Below, one piece after another: positions 52,829 through 62,136 of a stretch of 64,000 bases of DNA; the stretch's first letter is position 1, and every line of letters begins with the position of its first letter. Below the pieces are notes generated by a model. That model saw nothing but the letters and a program-made list of their open reading frames with translations, made no database searches and was not told where the DNA came from. Source of the stretch: Tepidimicrobium xylanilyticum (GTDB lineage Bacteria > Bacillota > Clostridia > Tissierellales > Tepidimicrobiaceae); assembly GCF_900106765.1 (NCBI RefSeq), contig NZ_FNNG01000002.1:248001-312000 (forward strand). Reading direction: 5' to 3'. The translations under genes and the position numbers were made by a program.

Positions 52829-53035
52829 GTGGAAAGAATTGATACAAGAGGCATGTCTTGTCCTCAACCAGTATTGATGACTAAAAATGCCATAGAAAAA
52901 CACCCTGAAGGATTAGAAATTTTAGTGGATAACAATACTGCAAAAAATAATGTGACTAGATTTTTAAAAAACTTAGGTTATAATATAAACTACAAAGAGG
53001 AAGATGAAGATATTTTAATAATAGCGAGGAAATAA
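52829..53035 (+). CDS. TusA-like sulfur/selenium carrier
   Basis: 68-71 residues. DTRGMSCPQPVLMTKNAIE contains the CPxP motif of TusA/SirA proteins, with the active Cys. In the selenium cluster this corresponds to the N-terminal half of YedF. GTG 52829 fits the ribosome site AAAGGAG best; ATG 52820 almost touches it. 20 bases after yedE. Confidence 0.85.
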   Translation: MERIDTRGMSCPQPVLMTKNAIEKHPEGLEILVDNNTAKNNVTRFLKNLGYNINYKEEDEDILIIARK

Positions 53036-53036
53036 T

Positions 53037-53273
53037 ATGAATTCATACGTAGCAGTTTTTTTCACCCATTCAGGTGCAATTAAATTTAATAAAAAATGTA
53101 AGGCTAATAATATCGAATGTGAACTTATGCCCGTACCCAGACAGTTGAGTTCCAATTGTGGCATTGGCGCTAAGTTTAAATTCGATCAGAATATAATGGA
53201 TATAGTAGATGATGAAATCGAAAAGATATTCATTATAGAAGAAGGAGAATATAAGCTGGTATATAGTGAGTAA
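53037..53273 (+). CDS. DUF3343 protein of the selenium cluster
   Basis: 78 residues: a short ferredoxin-like fold with FFTHSGAIKFNKKCK and MPVPRQLSSNCGIGAKF, the Cys of SSNCG being the family's key residue. It follows the TusA-like gene by one base. Such proteins co-occur with TusA-like carriers and YedE; a persulfide/selenide relay role is inferred. Confidence 0.82.
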   Translation: MNSYVAVFFTHSGAIKFNKKCKANNIECELMPVPRQLSSNCGIGAKFKFDQNIMDIVDDEIEKIFIIEEGEYKLVYSE

Positions 53274-53340
53274 GGTGAAATTGTAAGACCTTCTCTAATG
53301 CAGTAGGCTCTATTGAAAGGAGCTAAATTCTTTAAGATTT

Positions 53341-53390
53341 AAAACAGAAGCTCAGTGGTATTTGCATAAAGAACACTGAGCTTCTGTTTT
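53341..53390. terminator. Bidirectional terminator
   Basis: AAAACAGAAGCTCAGTG and CACTGAGCTTCTGTTTT form a 17-bp stem between the convergent selenium cluster and YibE/F gene, with TT to one side and A tract to the other. Confidence 0.85.
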
Positions 53391-54524
53391 TTACTGCTCT
53401 ATCTTAAATAATAATCCACAAGTTATTGATGTCAAAGGGGAAACCAGTACAAGTCCTATACAGCCAACAAAAGTGTGAAGTATCTCCGCTGCTATTGTCT
53501 TAGAATTTAATATATTAAGTATTGGTGTTCCTTGAGCCATGTAAACCATCATGATCGATAGATAGCTTCCCATGTATGCAAATAAAAGAGTTGTAGTCTG
53601 GCTCCCAACTACTGATTTTCCAATGTTCATCCCTGATGCTATCAAATTTCTAAAAGTTATTTTAGGGTTGTTCTTCACAATTTCATCTAATGCCGATGAA
53701 ATGTCTACAGCAAGGTCTAATATTGCCCCAGAACATGCGAGATAAATCCCTGCTTGAAAAATAGCTGTTAAATTCAGCTTTAAAAAGCCTGAATAAAGTA
53801 GTGATTCTGACCAATCCATAACTGCACCATGAATATTAAAGTAGTTACCAAATATAATTGCTAAAATACAAGTGACAAAAGAACAGGAAATTGAACTTAT
53901 AATAGCTGCATAGGCCCTTCTTGTAAAACCTGTAACCAATAAAATGGTTATAATAGTTAAAGAATTTCCTACTATCAATGATATAATAATGGGATTGAAT
54001 CCTTTTAACATTGATGGAATTAATATCTTCCATATACTAAGTAATGCAAATGCAAACGATAATAATATTCTAGTACCTGTAAAACCTGAAAAAAGTACAA
54101 TAATTACAGCAAAGCACCCTATAAGAACAATTTCCTTATTTAATCTATAATGTTCCACCATATTTGCAAAATTAATATTCCCATCTTCATCAAAACCAAT
54201 AAGAACCCATGCCTTATCGCCTTCTACAAAAATCTTGTCTTCCGCAAGGCTTCCTTTTAGCATATTGCTTGCATCTATTACTTGCCCTCTATAGGAACCC
54301 GTTTCAATTTGGATTGTAGCCCTTTGATCACCATGTTTAAATAGCCCTGTATTAATTACATTTGAGTTATCAACAGATAATACTTTCGCCTTTACCCCTT
54401 CCGTATTTATGTATAATTGTTTATCAAAGCCAGTTGGCAATAACGCAAGTATAGTTAGAATAATTAACAGGGAAAGAATAAAACCTATTTCCTTCCTATT
54501 AACTTTACCCAAAATATCTTTCAA
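53391..54524 (-). CDS. YibE/F-family membrane protein
   Basis: About 377 residues. An N-terminal helix and extracytoplasmic domain (residues 30-120) are followed by seven or eight helices with GSGAILDLAVDI-like ACSGAILDLAVDISSALDE and GMNIGKSVVGSQTTTLLFAY, the YibE/F hallmarks. TTG 54524 is preferred as start, since AAAGGGTG precedes it. Function unknown. Confidence 0.85.
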   Translation of the reverse strand: MKDILGKVNRKEIGFILSLLIILTILALLPTGFDKQLYINTEGVKAKVLSVDNSNVINTGLFKHGDQRATIQIETGSYRGQVIDASNMLKGSLAEDKIFVEGDKAWVLIGFDEDGNINFANMVEHYRLNKEIVLIGCFAVIIVLFSGFTGTRILLSFAFALLSIWKILIPSMLKGFNPIIISLIVGNSLTIITILLVTGFTRRAYAAIISSISCSFVTCILAIIFGNYFNIHGAVMDWSESLLYSGFLKLNLTAIFQAGIYLACSGAILDLAVDISSALDEIVKNNPKITFRNLIASGMNIGKSVVGSQTTTLLFAYMGSYLSIMMVYMAQGTPILNILNSKTIAAEILHTFVGCIGLVLVSPLTSITCGLLFKIEQ

Positions 54525-54544
54525 GAAATAACACCCTTTCATTA

Positions 54545-54572
54545 AACAAGGCTGGAATATTTCCAGCCTTGT
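54545..54572 (-). terminator. Terminator of the alkaline phosphatase gene
   Basis: AACAAGGCTGGAA and TTCCAGCCTTGTT form a perfect 13-bp stem with a two-base centre, 12 bases after the stop at 54584; TT follows. Confidence 0.8.
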
Positions 54573-54583
54573 TATTCATTAAG

Positions 54584-56149
54584 CTATTTTAGTCCTGTTG
54601 CAGTAACTAGCTTATGATAAATTTCTGTATTATCATATGCACCATTGAATAATTCAGCTCCTACGCCTGTTGCATATACCGGAACTGGTATCCCCGTGTG
54701 AGCATAGGAAGTCCAACCTATGCCAGCTTTATTATTTAATATATGAGTCAATGTAACTGATAATGGATTATAACCTCCATAGAGTCTATATGATTCTTCA
54801 TCTTTTGGCAGTTCTTCCTTCATGGTATCATCAAATGCTCTCTTTAATCTTTCTACTTCGCTGTTTGAAAGTTCCAATGTCATGTATGGATTATCGCCTT
54901 CCCCATCTTCGTATTCATTCTTCAAACCAAAATTTTCAGTAATAATTGGCATTACATCTTCAAATTTTAATTTAGGATTTTTCTTTATCATTTCATCAAG
55001 CAATTCATCAAATGCTACATAGGACATTTTTTGATTTTCCAGTATCTCAAATGCTACATCATATCCTGTTGTAGCTTGACCTATGCTCATACCACCTGTT
55101 TCATGGTCTCCTGTTACAATTATTAAAGTTTCTTCTGGATGCTTCTTAGCAAAATCAATGGCTACTTGGACTGCATCTTCAAAGGCTAAAACTTCCATTA
55201 TGTTCGTTTTGGCATCGTTAGCATGTCCTGCCCAGTCGATTTTGCCTGATTCAACCATCATGAAGAATCCTTTTTCATTATCAAGAACATCTATACCCTT
55301 TTTAACAAAATCAGCAAGAGTTAAGTCTCCTTCTTTATTATCTATTGCATATGGCATAGAACCAGAATCTTGGACTACTGGTGTAACTGCATATACTTTA
55401 CCTTGCTTATTATCTAAAGCCAATATATCTTCTTTTGTATTTACTATTTTATATCCCTTTTCTTTCAAAACTTCATATGCATCTTTTTGATCATTGTTAT
55501 TACCTTTTGGTTTATTTATTGTTCCACCACCAAAAAAATCAAAGTTAGAATCAGCCATCTGCATTGCAATTTCATAGTAATCATTCCTTGATGGTACATG
55601 TGCATAATAGGCAGCAGGAGTTGCATGGTTCATGGTAACTGTTGATATTATCCCTATCTTCATCCCTTTTTCTTCCTTAAGCTTCTCGGCTATTGTTTTA
55701 GGTATATCTTTTAAATCTACATTTTCAACTTCATTCCCTGAAATATCCCCTGTTGGCTTTAAGCCTATAGTACCACTCCAAGTTTTATATCCCGAAGATA
55801 GTGCTGTCGCTGTGGAAGCTGAATCTGGTGCAAAGGAAGTTGAATCATGGGTAGTTTGATATCCTACTGCTTCGAAATTCTGAAAATTAAGCACATCTAA
55901 CTTCATATTATTGGGTTTATTACTTCCGCCATAGATTTGAGCTGAGTTTACTTGGGCAGCTGCCATACCATCTCCAATAAACATAAATATGTATTTTGCA
56001 ACTTTTCTCGCCTCATTTACTGAAGATGTATTGGATACTGCTTCAACTAATTCAGGACTTGGATTAGTTGAATAAATTAATGATCCTCCCATTACAATAG
56101 CAACTATTGTAACTATAAGTAGTAATGATGATAGGAATCTTTTAAACAT
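54584..56149 (-). CDS. Alkaline phosphatase, exported
   Basis: 521 residues with an N-terminal signal or anchor helix. FMFIGDGMAAAQ gives the first metal Asp, FAPDSASTATAL the phosphorylated Ser, and TGDHETGGMSIG and SYAHTGIPVPVYATG the late metal histidines. It hydrolyses phosphomonoesters outside the cell. Monocistronic. Confidence 0.94.
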   Translation of the reverse strand: MFKRFLSSLLLIVTIVAIVMGGSLIYSTNPSPELVEAVSNTSSVNEARKVAKYIFMFIGDGMAAAQVNSAQIYGGSNKPNNMKLDVLNFQNFEAVGYQTTHDSTSFAPDSASTATALSSGYKTWSGTIGLKPTGDISGNEVENVDLKDIPKTIAEKLKEEKGMKIGIISTVTMNHATPAAYYAHVPSRNDYYEIAMQMADSNFDFFGGGTINKPKGNNNDQKDAYEVLKEKGYKIVNTKEDILALDNKQGKVYAVTPVVQDSGSMPYAIDNKEGDLTLADFVKKGIDVLDNEKGFFMMVESGKIDWAGHANDAKTNIMEVLAFEDAVQVAIDFAKKHPEETLIIVTGDHETGGMSIGQATTGYDVAFEILENQKMSYVAFDELLDEMIKKNPKLKFEDVMPIITENFGLKNEYEDGEGDNPYMTLELSNSEVERLKRAFDDTMKEELPKDEESYRLYGGYNPLSVTLTHILNNKAGIGWTSYAHTGIPVPVYATGVGAELFNGAYDNTEIYHKLVTATGLK

Positions 56150-56285
56150 AATATCCCTCCATACTTATTTTTTTCCTACAATTACACTATAAATTGTGTT
56201 TGTTAAATCTAAATAAGGTGTAAGTTATATCTATGTTAATCTTGTGTAAAATATGCTGGATTAGAACTAATTTAAGGATCAAAAA

Positions 56286-56312
56286 ATCCTGCAACTATTC
56301 AAGTGGCAGGAT
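56286..56312 (-). terminator. Hairpin with T tract between MATE and phosphatase genes
   Basis: TCCTGC and GCAGGA pair, followed by TTTTTT in the minus direction. It could end read-through from the MATE gene about 190 bases upstream. In 56150-56502 nothing else was identified except this hairpin, the next one and a short open stretch (about 56400-56480, plus strand, ending LPY) that may be a gene remnant. Confidence 0.55.
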
Positions 56313-56463
56313 AAGTAGTGGGAATCTATAGACTAAGGTAGTTAGAAATTAGATTTTGTTGAAAACGAGGAAGTCTAATTACAGCGAACATATATAGAAG
56401 GATATTTCTATTGTTGATTATAGTGAAAAGAAAATTGAAGAGCATTTATCAGATGTAACAAGA

Positions 56464-56493
56464 GAGGGTTTGCCATATTGAAACAAACCCTTC
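56464..56493. terminator. Hairpin terminator beside the MATE stop codon
   Basis: GAGGGTTTG and CAAACCCTTC form a stem. A TTTTTT tract follows in the plus direction, so it terminates plus-strand transcripts best; it can also lie at the end of the MATE mRNA. Confidence 0.55.
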
Positions 56494-56502
56494 TAATCTT
56501 TT

Positions 56503-57975
56503 TTATACCCTTATGTCCTTCCATTTACCTGAATTAAATCTCATTTCTATTAATAAGGTACGGAATAATTGATCAATAGCTAATGCTATCCAAGCTCCCA
56601 TTAATCCCCAGCCTAGAGCTCTAATACTAAAGATAGCAAGACCTGGTCTTAGCAATAATATCGTTATAAATGTAATTATTGCTGTTGCTCTTGTATCTCC
56701 AGCTCCCCTTAAAGCCCCTGCTAATATAAATTGGGACGATTGGAAAGGTTGTATTAGTGCTATTATTTTTAATATCTGAGTACCTTGGGTAATTACTTGA
56801 ATATCGTCTGTATATAAAGATATAATAGGTTCTCCGAATAAGAAAAATACAACTCCTAAAAATATGGACACATACATTCCCAGTCGTTTAGTTCTTCTAC
56901 TATAGGCCTGGGCCATATCTGGCCTTTTTTTACCTAAACTTTGACCCATTAAAGACGTGGCAGATACCGAGAAGGCTTGTCCGTTCATGAAGGATAGAGC
57001 AGTAATATTCATACATACTTGATGAGTTGCAAAAGCTATTGTTCCAAGAGATGCAACAGTTTTTGAATAAATTATTATTCCTACCCTCATGACCAACTGT
57101 TCTACCATAGCTGGAATACCAATATTAAAAATACTGACCATATATTTTTTCTGTGGTTTAAAACCCCCTTTATAACTTAGATGTAAGTACTCTCCTTTTC
57201 TGGTAATCCTTCTTATAGCTAGTATAAATGCAACGAATTGCCCTAATATTGTAGCTATGGAAGCTCCTGCCACTTCAAGTCTTGGAAAGCCAAAATTACC
57301 AAATATCAATAGATAATTGAATACTACATTTACTAAGTTGGCAATAAGATTATATTCCATGGCTGTTTTAGAATCCCCAATTCCGCGTAATGCTGCAGTT
57401 ACAGTGCTTGTCAGTGCTAATGGGACAAATCCAATCATCTGTATTTTTAAATATGCAGTTCCACCCACTAAAGTTTGCGCATCAGCTGCTCCCATAAATT
57501 TAATCATAGCTTCTGAAAAAGCATAACCTACTATAGATGCTGCTAAGGATAGAACAAAGGTTAAAAACATGGATTGATTCAAAACGGTATTGGCTCTCTC
57601 AGGATTATCCTGACCTTTTGCCCTTGCTATTAACGCTGTTGCTCCTACATTCATAGCCATAAAGGCTGTCATCATTAAAAATTTAGGCTGCATAGTTAAT
57701 CCTACAGCAGAAATAGCCCAAGGCCCTAAGCTTCCTACCATCATTAAGTCCACCATAGATGCCAACTGGGTCAATGTTAATTCCACAAAGGAAGGCCATG
57801 CAATTTTTACTATATCGTTATACAACATTTTTGAGCTAATGCCAGGTGGAAGTGCCTTGGTAACCCGTTCTCCTTTTCCATATCTATCGGAATCATCTCC
57901 TGCTTCTACTAAGTCTAAAGCTAATTGCCCTTGATTATCTGTTTTTTTAAACAAAGCCTGCACTTTCTTAATCAT
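56503..57975 (-). CDS. MATE-family multidrug/cation antiporter
   Basis: 490 residues with twelve helices after a hydrophilic 50-residue N-terminus. SFVELTLTQLASMVDLMMVG, ALRGIGDSKTAMEYNLIANLVNVVFNYLLIF and the second-half LAGALRGAGDTRA are MATE hallmarks. The long N-terminus is unusual for the family. Monocistronic. Confidence 0.9.
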   Translation of the reverse strand: MIKKVQALFKKTDNQGQLALDLVEAGDDSDRYGKGERVTKALPPGISSKMLYNDIVKIAWPSFVELTLTQLASMVDLMMVGSLGPWAISAVGLTMQPKFLMMTAFMAMNVGATALIARAKGQDNPERANTVLNQSMFLTFVLSLAASIVGYAFSEAMIKFMGAADAQTLVGGTAYLKIQMIGFVPLALTSTVTAALRGIGDSKTAMEYNLIANLVNVVFNYLLIFGNFGFPRLEVAGASIATILGQFVAFILAIRRITRKGEYLHLSYKGGFKPQKKYMVSIFNIGIPAMVEQLVMRVGIIIYSKTVASLGTIAFATHQVCMNITALSFMNGQAFSVSATSLMGQSLGKKRPDMAQAYSRRTKRLGMYVSIFLGVVFFLFGEPIISLYTDDIQVITQGTQILKIIALIQPFQSSQFILAGALRGAGDTRATAIITFITILLLRPGLAIFSIRALGWGLMGAWIALAIDQLFRTLLIEMRFNSGKWKDIRV

Positions 57976-58094
57976 TTATACTATCTCATTCCTTTCCATC
58001 TAATCCAGACCATTATATCAATTATTTTAATTAGAGAGTCTAAATAAATTTGACAAAATTATTCTATCATAATTTGAATTTTTTCTCAACACCT

Positions 58095-58847
58095 CTAAAT
58101 TAACCTTTTTATTTCATCTTCAACATCAGAAATACCGTATTCTAAGGCTATTTTTGGATTTAAATTGTATTTATTTAATAGCTCTTTTATCAACAATATG
58201 TTCTCCCTAGTAGGTCTATTGTGTTCATCATAAATCCCATTATTCCAATGTAAATGAATGTATTCAATCATATCGTTCAATATCTTAATCCAATCTTCCA
58301 GTTCAACTTTACTTTCAAGTAAAGCATGACCTATATCAAAGCAAATTTTCACATTTGGTAGGTTAATGATGTCCACCAGTTCTTTGATCATTAAAGGATC
58401 GAATTCAAATACATTTTCTATGAGTACCGTTCCATTAAAATCTTCTACTTCTTCAAGAATTTTATTCCAAAATTCTCTATTCAAATTATTAGTCATCTCC
58501 ACTATTTTAGGCTCCTTTATCCAGGGATTAATCTGACTGTGAAATATTATATAGTCTACATTTAATTTTTTTCCAATGTTTAAAGCTTGTAGATATCTAT
58601 TATAACTTGCTTCCTTTATTTTAGGGTCTAGACTAACTGGTTTTAAATCTAAAAAAGGACCATGTAATGAAAGAGTATTAGGAAATCCTTCTAATGCTTT
58701 TTTATATTCATCTACCCTTTCATCCCAACCCATTTCTAATAGGTTAGGATTAACAAAATCCTGTATTTCTAATCCTAAATTTAATTGAATATATTTCTCC
58801 CTATTAAAATCCTTTATATGTGAGATACAGTTTATAATATTACTCAT
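58095..58847 (-). CDS. Sugar phosphate isomerase/epimerase-like TIM-barrel protein
   Basis: 250 residues. SLHGPFLDLKPVSLDP, VLIENVFEFDP, VKICFDIGHALLES and YIHLHWNNG give the metal-binding Glu, Asp and His pattern of xylose-isomerase-like barrels. The substrate is unknown. It is preceded by a long leader with a terminator and by a promoter inside an inverted-repeat pair. Confidence 0.8.
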   Translation of the reverse strand: MSNIINCISHIKDFNREKYIQLNLGLEIQDFVNPNLLEMGWDERVDEYKKALEGFPNTLSLHGPFLDLKPVSLDPKIKEASYNRYLQALNIGKKLNVDYIIFHSQINPWIKEPKIVEMTNNLNREFWNKILEEVEDFNGTVLIENVFEFDPLMIKELVDIINLPNVKICFDIGHALLESKVELEDWIKILNDMIEYIHLHWNNGIYDEHNRPTRENILLIKELLNKYNLNPKIALEYGISDVEDEIKRLI

Positions 58848-58903
58848 TGTTATAACCCCATTTCTAAAATGTTAGACTTTATGAAACCAGCAAAATAAAA
58901 AAA

Positions 58904-58930
58904 GCTAACCATCTAGCTTCAAAAGTTAGC
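58904..58930 (-). terminator. Terminator in the leader of the isomerase-like gene
   Basis: GCTAAC and GTTAGC pair, followed on the minus strand by TTTTTTTATTTT. It lies between the promoter at 59029-59057 and the start codon at 58847, so it either ends a short RNA of about 120 bases or acts as an attenuator. Confidence 0.75.
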
Positions 58931-58994
58931 ATTATAATATTATATACATTGGATCAAATCCTTATAGGTAGGCTACTAATGAACAATACAACCC

Positions 58995-59084
58995 TTTATA
59001 AGTAATTTAATAGCAACTATCTAAGTTGATATTACAATGCTTTTCTTTTTTTGTCAAATGAGGATTGTACAAATTACTTATAAA
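58995..59084. repeat. 14-bp perfect inverted repeats flanking a promoter
   Basis: TTTATAAGTAATTT (58995-59008) and its exact complement (59071-59084) enclose 62 bases that contain one consensus promoter. Inversion would turn that promoter from the isomerase-like gene towards the TraX-like gene. Candidate invertible switch; no recombinase gene lies near. Confidence 0.55.
59029..59057 (-). promoter_or_regulatory. Promoter of the isomerase-like gene leader
   Basis: TTGACA (59057-59052), 17-base spacer, TAATAT (59034-59029) on the minus strand, inside the inverted-repeat pair. Confidence 0.75.
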
Positions 59085-59110
59085 AACACTCCAAAAAGTG
59101 TTACATTTAA

Positions 59111-59119
59111 TGCTATAAT
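59111..59119 (+). promoter_or_regulatory. Extended -10 box of the TraX-like gene
   Basis: TGCTATAAT, an extended -10 element, with no clear -35 box, about 50 bases before the start codon. Confidence 0.45.
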
Positions 59120-59167
59120 TTTGATATAAATTTGAGTATTTTAGAACTATCGTTGGGGGTGGATGTA

Positions 59168-59842
59168 ATGAGTTTGAAAATATTTAATGCTTTTACACTG
59201 AAATGCCTAATGACTATTTTCATGGTTTTAGACCATGTTGCCTATTTTATACCCGACTCCCCTTATTGGTTTCACTGGTTGGGTAGGATTGTAGCACCTA
59301 TATTCGTATTTTTATTGACTGAGGGCTATATACATACTAGGGATTCCAAGGCCTATATGAAGAGGCTTTTTATAGGAGCAGCAATTATGTTCGTTGGAAA
59401 TTCAATTATTTGGCTTGTTTTTCGAAGGGATACAATTATTTCCAATAATATATTCCTATCCCTAGCACTGGGAGTAGCCCTTTTGAGGAATTTAGAAATG
59501 GAAAATAGAAGTAAACTTACTATTTTCTTTATAATACTTGTTTCTGCCCTTGCTGAAGGATCTTTGATAGTTACAGCAATGGTCTTAATATTCTACTATT
59601 TTAAAGAAGATAAGGTAAAATTGTCCCTTTCCTATATACTACTTTCTAGCCTATTTCTATTAGAAGGACTGTCTTATGATTATTTATTCGCAGAAAATCC
59701 CCAGTGGATGATGGTCTTTGCTTTACCTTTTATATTAATGTATAATGGCAAAAGGGGACCTAAAATAAAATATTTCTTCTATATATTTTATCCAGTTCAC
59801 ATATGGATTCTATACATTATTGGGTATTTAATGGAAAGATAA
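59168..59842 (+). CDS. TraX-family membrane protein
   Basis: About 224 residues, eight or so helices. AFTLKCLMTIFMVLDHVAYF near the start, LGRIVAPIFVFLLTEGY and the late PVHIWILYIIGY match TraX-family proteins of Firmicutes, which resemble acyltransferase-type membrane enzymes. In F plasmids TraX acetylates pilin; the role here is unknown. ATG 59168 is chosen after GGGGGTGG. Confidence 0.82.
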   Translation: MSLKIFNAFTLKCLMTIFMVLDHVAYFIPDSPYWFHWLGRIVAPIFVFLLTEGYIHTRDSKAYMKRLFIGAAIMFVGNSIIWLVFRRDTIISNNIFLSLALGVALLRNLEMENRSKLTIFFIILVSALAEGSLIVTAMVLIFYYFKEDKVKLSLSYILLSSLFLLEGLSYDYLFAENPQWMMVFALPFILMYNGKRGPKIKYFFYIFYPVHIWILYIIGYLMER

Positions 59843-59921
59843 AGTTTCGAATAATCCAATGAGTAAGATTTAGTTAATATGATATAATAAATCTACTATC
59901 ATTTTTAGGAAAGGGATAGGT

Positions 59922-60929
59922 ATGAAGATTAACTTTAATTATCAAAAGAAGCAAATCAATTATGTATCTGGATATATATTTAAGGGAAAAAACTACAGAT
60001 GTAGTTATATTAGATATAAAACTTTATATGAGAACTATGCATCTGGTACGGAAAATGTTGAGCTATATTTTTTCCAACCAAAAAAAGAGGCTATAGCTTC
60101 TACTTTAGTCCTTCATGGACTGGGTAGTAGAAATATTAAATTCTTGTTGTGGCTTGGTCCCCACTTGGCCAATGCAGGAGTCAATACCTCCATATTGATA
60201 CTTCCTGGTAATTATACTAGAGTAGAAAATAATTCTGTTAGCGGGAAAAGCTATTTATATCCCGACATGGATAAAATGTATCAGTTTTGGGAACATGGAG
60301 TTGTTGACACATTGACTACTATCGATTTACTAGAACAGTCTAATGTCTGGAAGGCCAATAATATACTCCTTGGATACTGTTTAGGTGGGATGCTTTCCAC
60401 AATTGTAGGTACTATAGATTCTAGAATAAATCACCTATTGTTTATGACCACTGGCGGCCATTTACCCAGGATACTTCACGAATCTCCTGCCACTAATTTT
60501 GTAAGAAAGATGTTTCAAAAGGGCTTTAAAGCAGATTATTATTTAGATAATAGAGAAAAGCTCTATGATATATATGATAAAGAGTTTTCATTGGTTAAAA
60601 ATATGTCCTTTGAGGAAATTATAACCAATAAACAAATTCATCCTCTATTTAAAATCGACCCCATATCCTATGCCCATTTGTTGGATATGAAGAAAGTTAC
60701 TTTTATAGATGCATATTTTGATCACACTTTACCTATTCCGTCTAGGAAAATTTTATATAATGAAATGTATGGCTCTAATAGGAAGGTGCTGCCTATAAGC
60801 CATGTTAACTGGCTACCCTTTGCATATTTTTTAGCAAAATACATGCTTCATAAGCTTAATGTCAATGATAAAGAAATTAAAAGGGCACTGCTTACTAGGG
60901 AAGTTATAGAAAATCCATTAGAAAAATAA
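59922..60929 (+). CDS. Alpha/beta hydrolase with Cys in the nucleophile elbow
   Basis: 335 residues, no signal peptide. LVLHGLGSRN gives the oxyanion region, and ILLGYCLGGML the nucleophile elbow, with Cys in place of Ser as in polyhydroxyalkanoate synthases (GxCxGG). Candidate acid Asp in IDAYFDHTLP and His in PISHVNWLPF. Neither phaC length nor neighbours fit PHA synthesis, so the reaction is open. It precedes a second hydrolase by 13 bases. Confidence 0.75.
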   Translation: MKINFNYQKKQINYVSGYIFKGKNYRCSYIRYKTLYENYASGTENVELYFFQPKKEAIASTLVLHGLGSRNIKFLLWLGPHLANAGVNTSILILPGNYTRVENNSVSGKSYLYPDMDKMYQFWEHGVVDTLTTIDLLEQSNVWKANNILLGYCLGGMLSTIVGTIDSRINHLLFMTTGGHLPRILHESPATNFVRKMFQKGFKADYYLDNREKLYDIYDKEFSLVKNMSFEEIITNKQIHPLFKIDPISYAHLLDMKKVTFIDAYFDHTLPIPSRKILYNEMYGSNRKVLPISHVNWLPFAYFLAKYMLHKLNVNDKEIKRALLTREVIENPLEK

Positions 60930-60942
60930 TTGGTGGCTGAAT

Positions 60943-61926
60943 ATGGACAAAATTAGAAAGAGTTTAAGAAAATCTTATTTTGTAGTCAATAAGATATATT
61001 TGTTCTTAATTTTTCTTCTTCTTTCTATAGAAGATATAAGCTTAGGTTTTTATTATTTTTTAATCTCTTCATTTATATACCTGTTGAAAGTTTTTAGGTC
61101 TAAGGTTCCCATAGAGGTTGATAGGGAATTTGAAGTTAAAACTTTCGTCTATAAAAAGACTGTTAATAAAGAACTCAAATTAGACCTTTACCTCCCTTAT
61201 AAGGCTGGCAATAAAAATCCGTTAGTCTTCTTCTGTCATGGAGGCGGTTGGATTTCAGGCTTTAGGAACCAACCTAATAACGTATCTTGGTGTAAATTTC
61301 TTGCTTCTAAAGGGTTAGCTGTTGTAAGTATCGACTATAGATATGGATATAAAAATACCATGGAGGATATATTGTCCGATTATACTGATGCACTGAACTA
61401 TGTGAAAGCAAATCACAATCAGCTTTCTATTGATAAGGATAGAATAGTTTTAATGGGATTGTCTGCAGGAGGTCACCTTTCTTTACTATATTCTACTTAT
61501 CATACCAATAAAATGAATGAAAAAGAGATGGAAGGAATTAAGGGAGTAGTGGCCTACTACCCTCCTACAAATTTAAACCACATATTCACCTCTGAAAACA
61601 AGTCTATATTTGCAAAATTTGCAGCAATGCAAACTTTAAAGGGAAGGCCTGTTGACAATAAAGCGATTTATGATTACTATTCTCCCATTACTTGGGTAAG
61701 TCCGAGTATGGTCCCCTGCTTAATAGTCCATGGGAAGTTGGATAATGTGGTACCATTCAATTCCTCTTCAATGTTTGTTAAGGCTTTAAAAGACAATAAA
61801 GTTAAGCATATTTTTCTAGTTCATAAAAAAGGTGGACATTCCTTCGACACTAGATTTAAGGATATTGGGACAGTTACAATATTGGAAAGAACTGTAGGCT
61901 TTATTAGAAAGGCTGTGAATATGTAG
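60943..61926 (+). CDS. Alpha/beta hydrolase, HSL/esterase type
   Basis: 327 residues. A hydrophobic N-terminal segment (20-50) suggests membrane anchoring. HGGGWISGF is the oxyanion loop of the hormone-sensitive lipase class, GLSAGGHLSLLY the Ser nucleophile, HGKLDNVVPF the Asp and KGGHSF the His. Probably an esterase; co-transcribed with the Cys-type hydrolase. Confidence 0.85.
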   Translation: MDKIRKSLRKSYFVVNKIYLFLIFLLLSIEDISLGFYYFLISSFIYLLKVFRSKVPIEVDREFEVKTFVYKKTVNKELKLDLYLPYKAGNKNPLVFFCHGGGWISGFRNQPNNVSWCKFLASKGLAVVSIDYRYGYKNTMEDILSDYTDALNYVKANHNQLSIDKDRIVLMGLSAGGHLSLLYSTYHTNKMNEKEMEGIKGVVAYYPPTNLNHIFTSENKSIFAKFAAMQTLKGRPVDNKAIYDYYSPITWVSPSMVPCLIVHGKLDNVVPFNSSSMFVKALKDNKVKHIFLVHKKGGHSFDTRFKDIGTVTILERTVGFIRKAVNM

Positions 61927-62136
61927 AGGCTGATCCTATGATCATATTTCCAATATACTAAGAAAGTTAATTAAACATTGGTAAAATTAGGTTATATGAA
62001 TATTTTAGAAATGGGTATAGAGACTTTAGGTTATTCTGTAAAGAATTTAGCTTGACTACATTTGTTTTTGATGTATCCTCAATATGATCGTAATTAGCTT
62101 ATTTGCTTATAAATAGGGATAAAGGGGGAATGTTTA

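Noticed and set aside
56400-56480. Plus-strand open stretch before the hairpin at 56464 (encoding an end resembling ...EGLPY)
   Set aside because: Too short and without a start or ribosome site; at most a decayed gene end, so not annotated as a gene.
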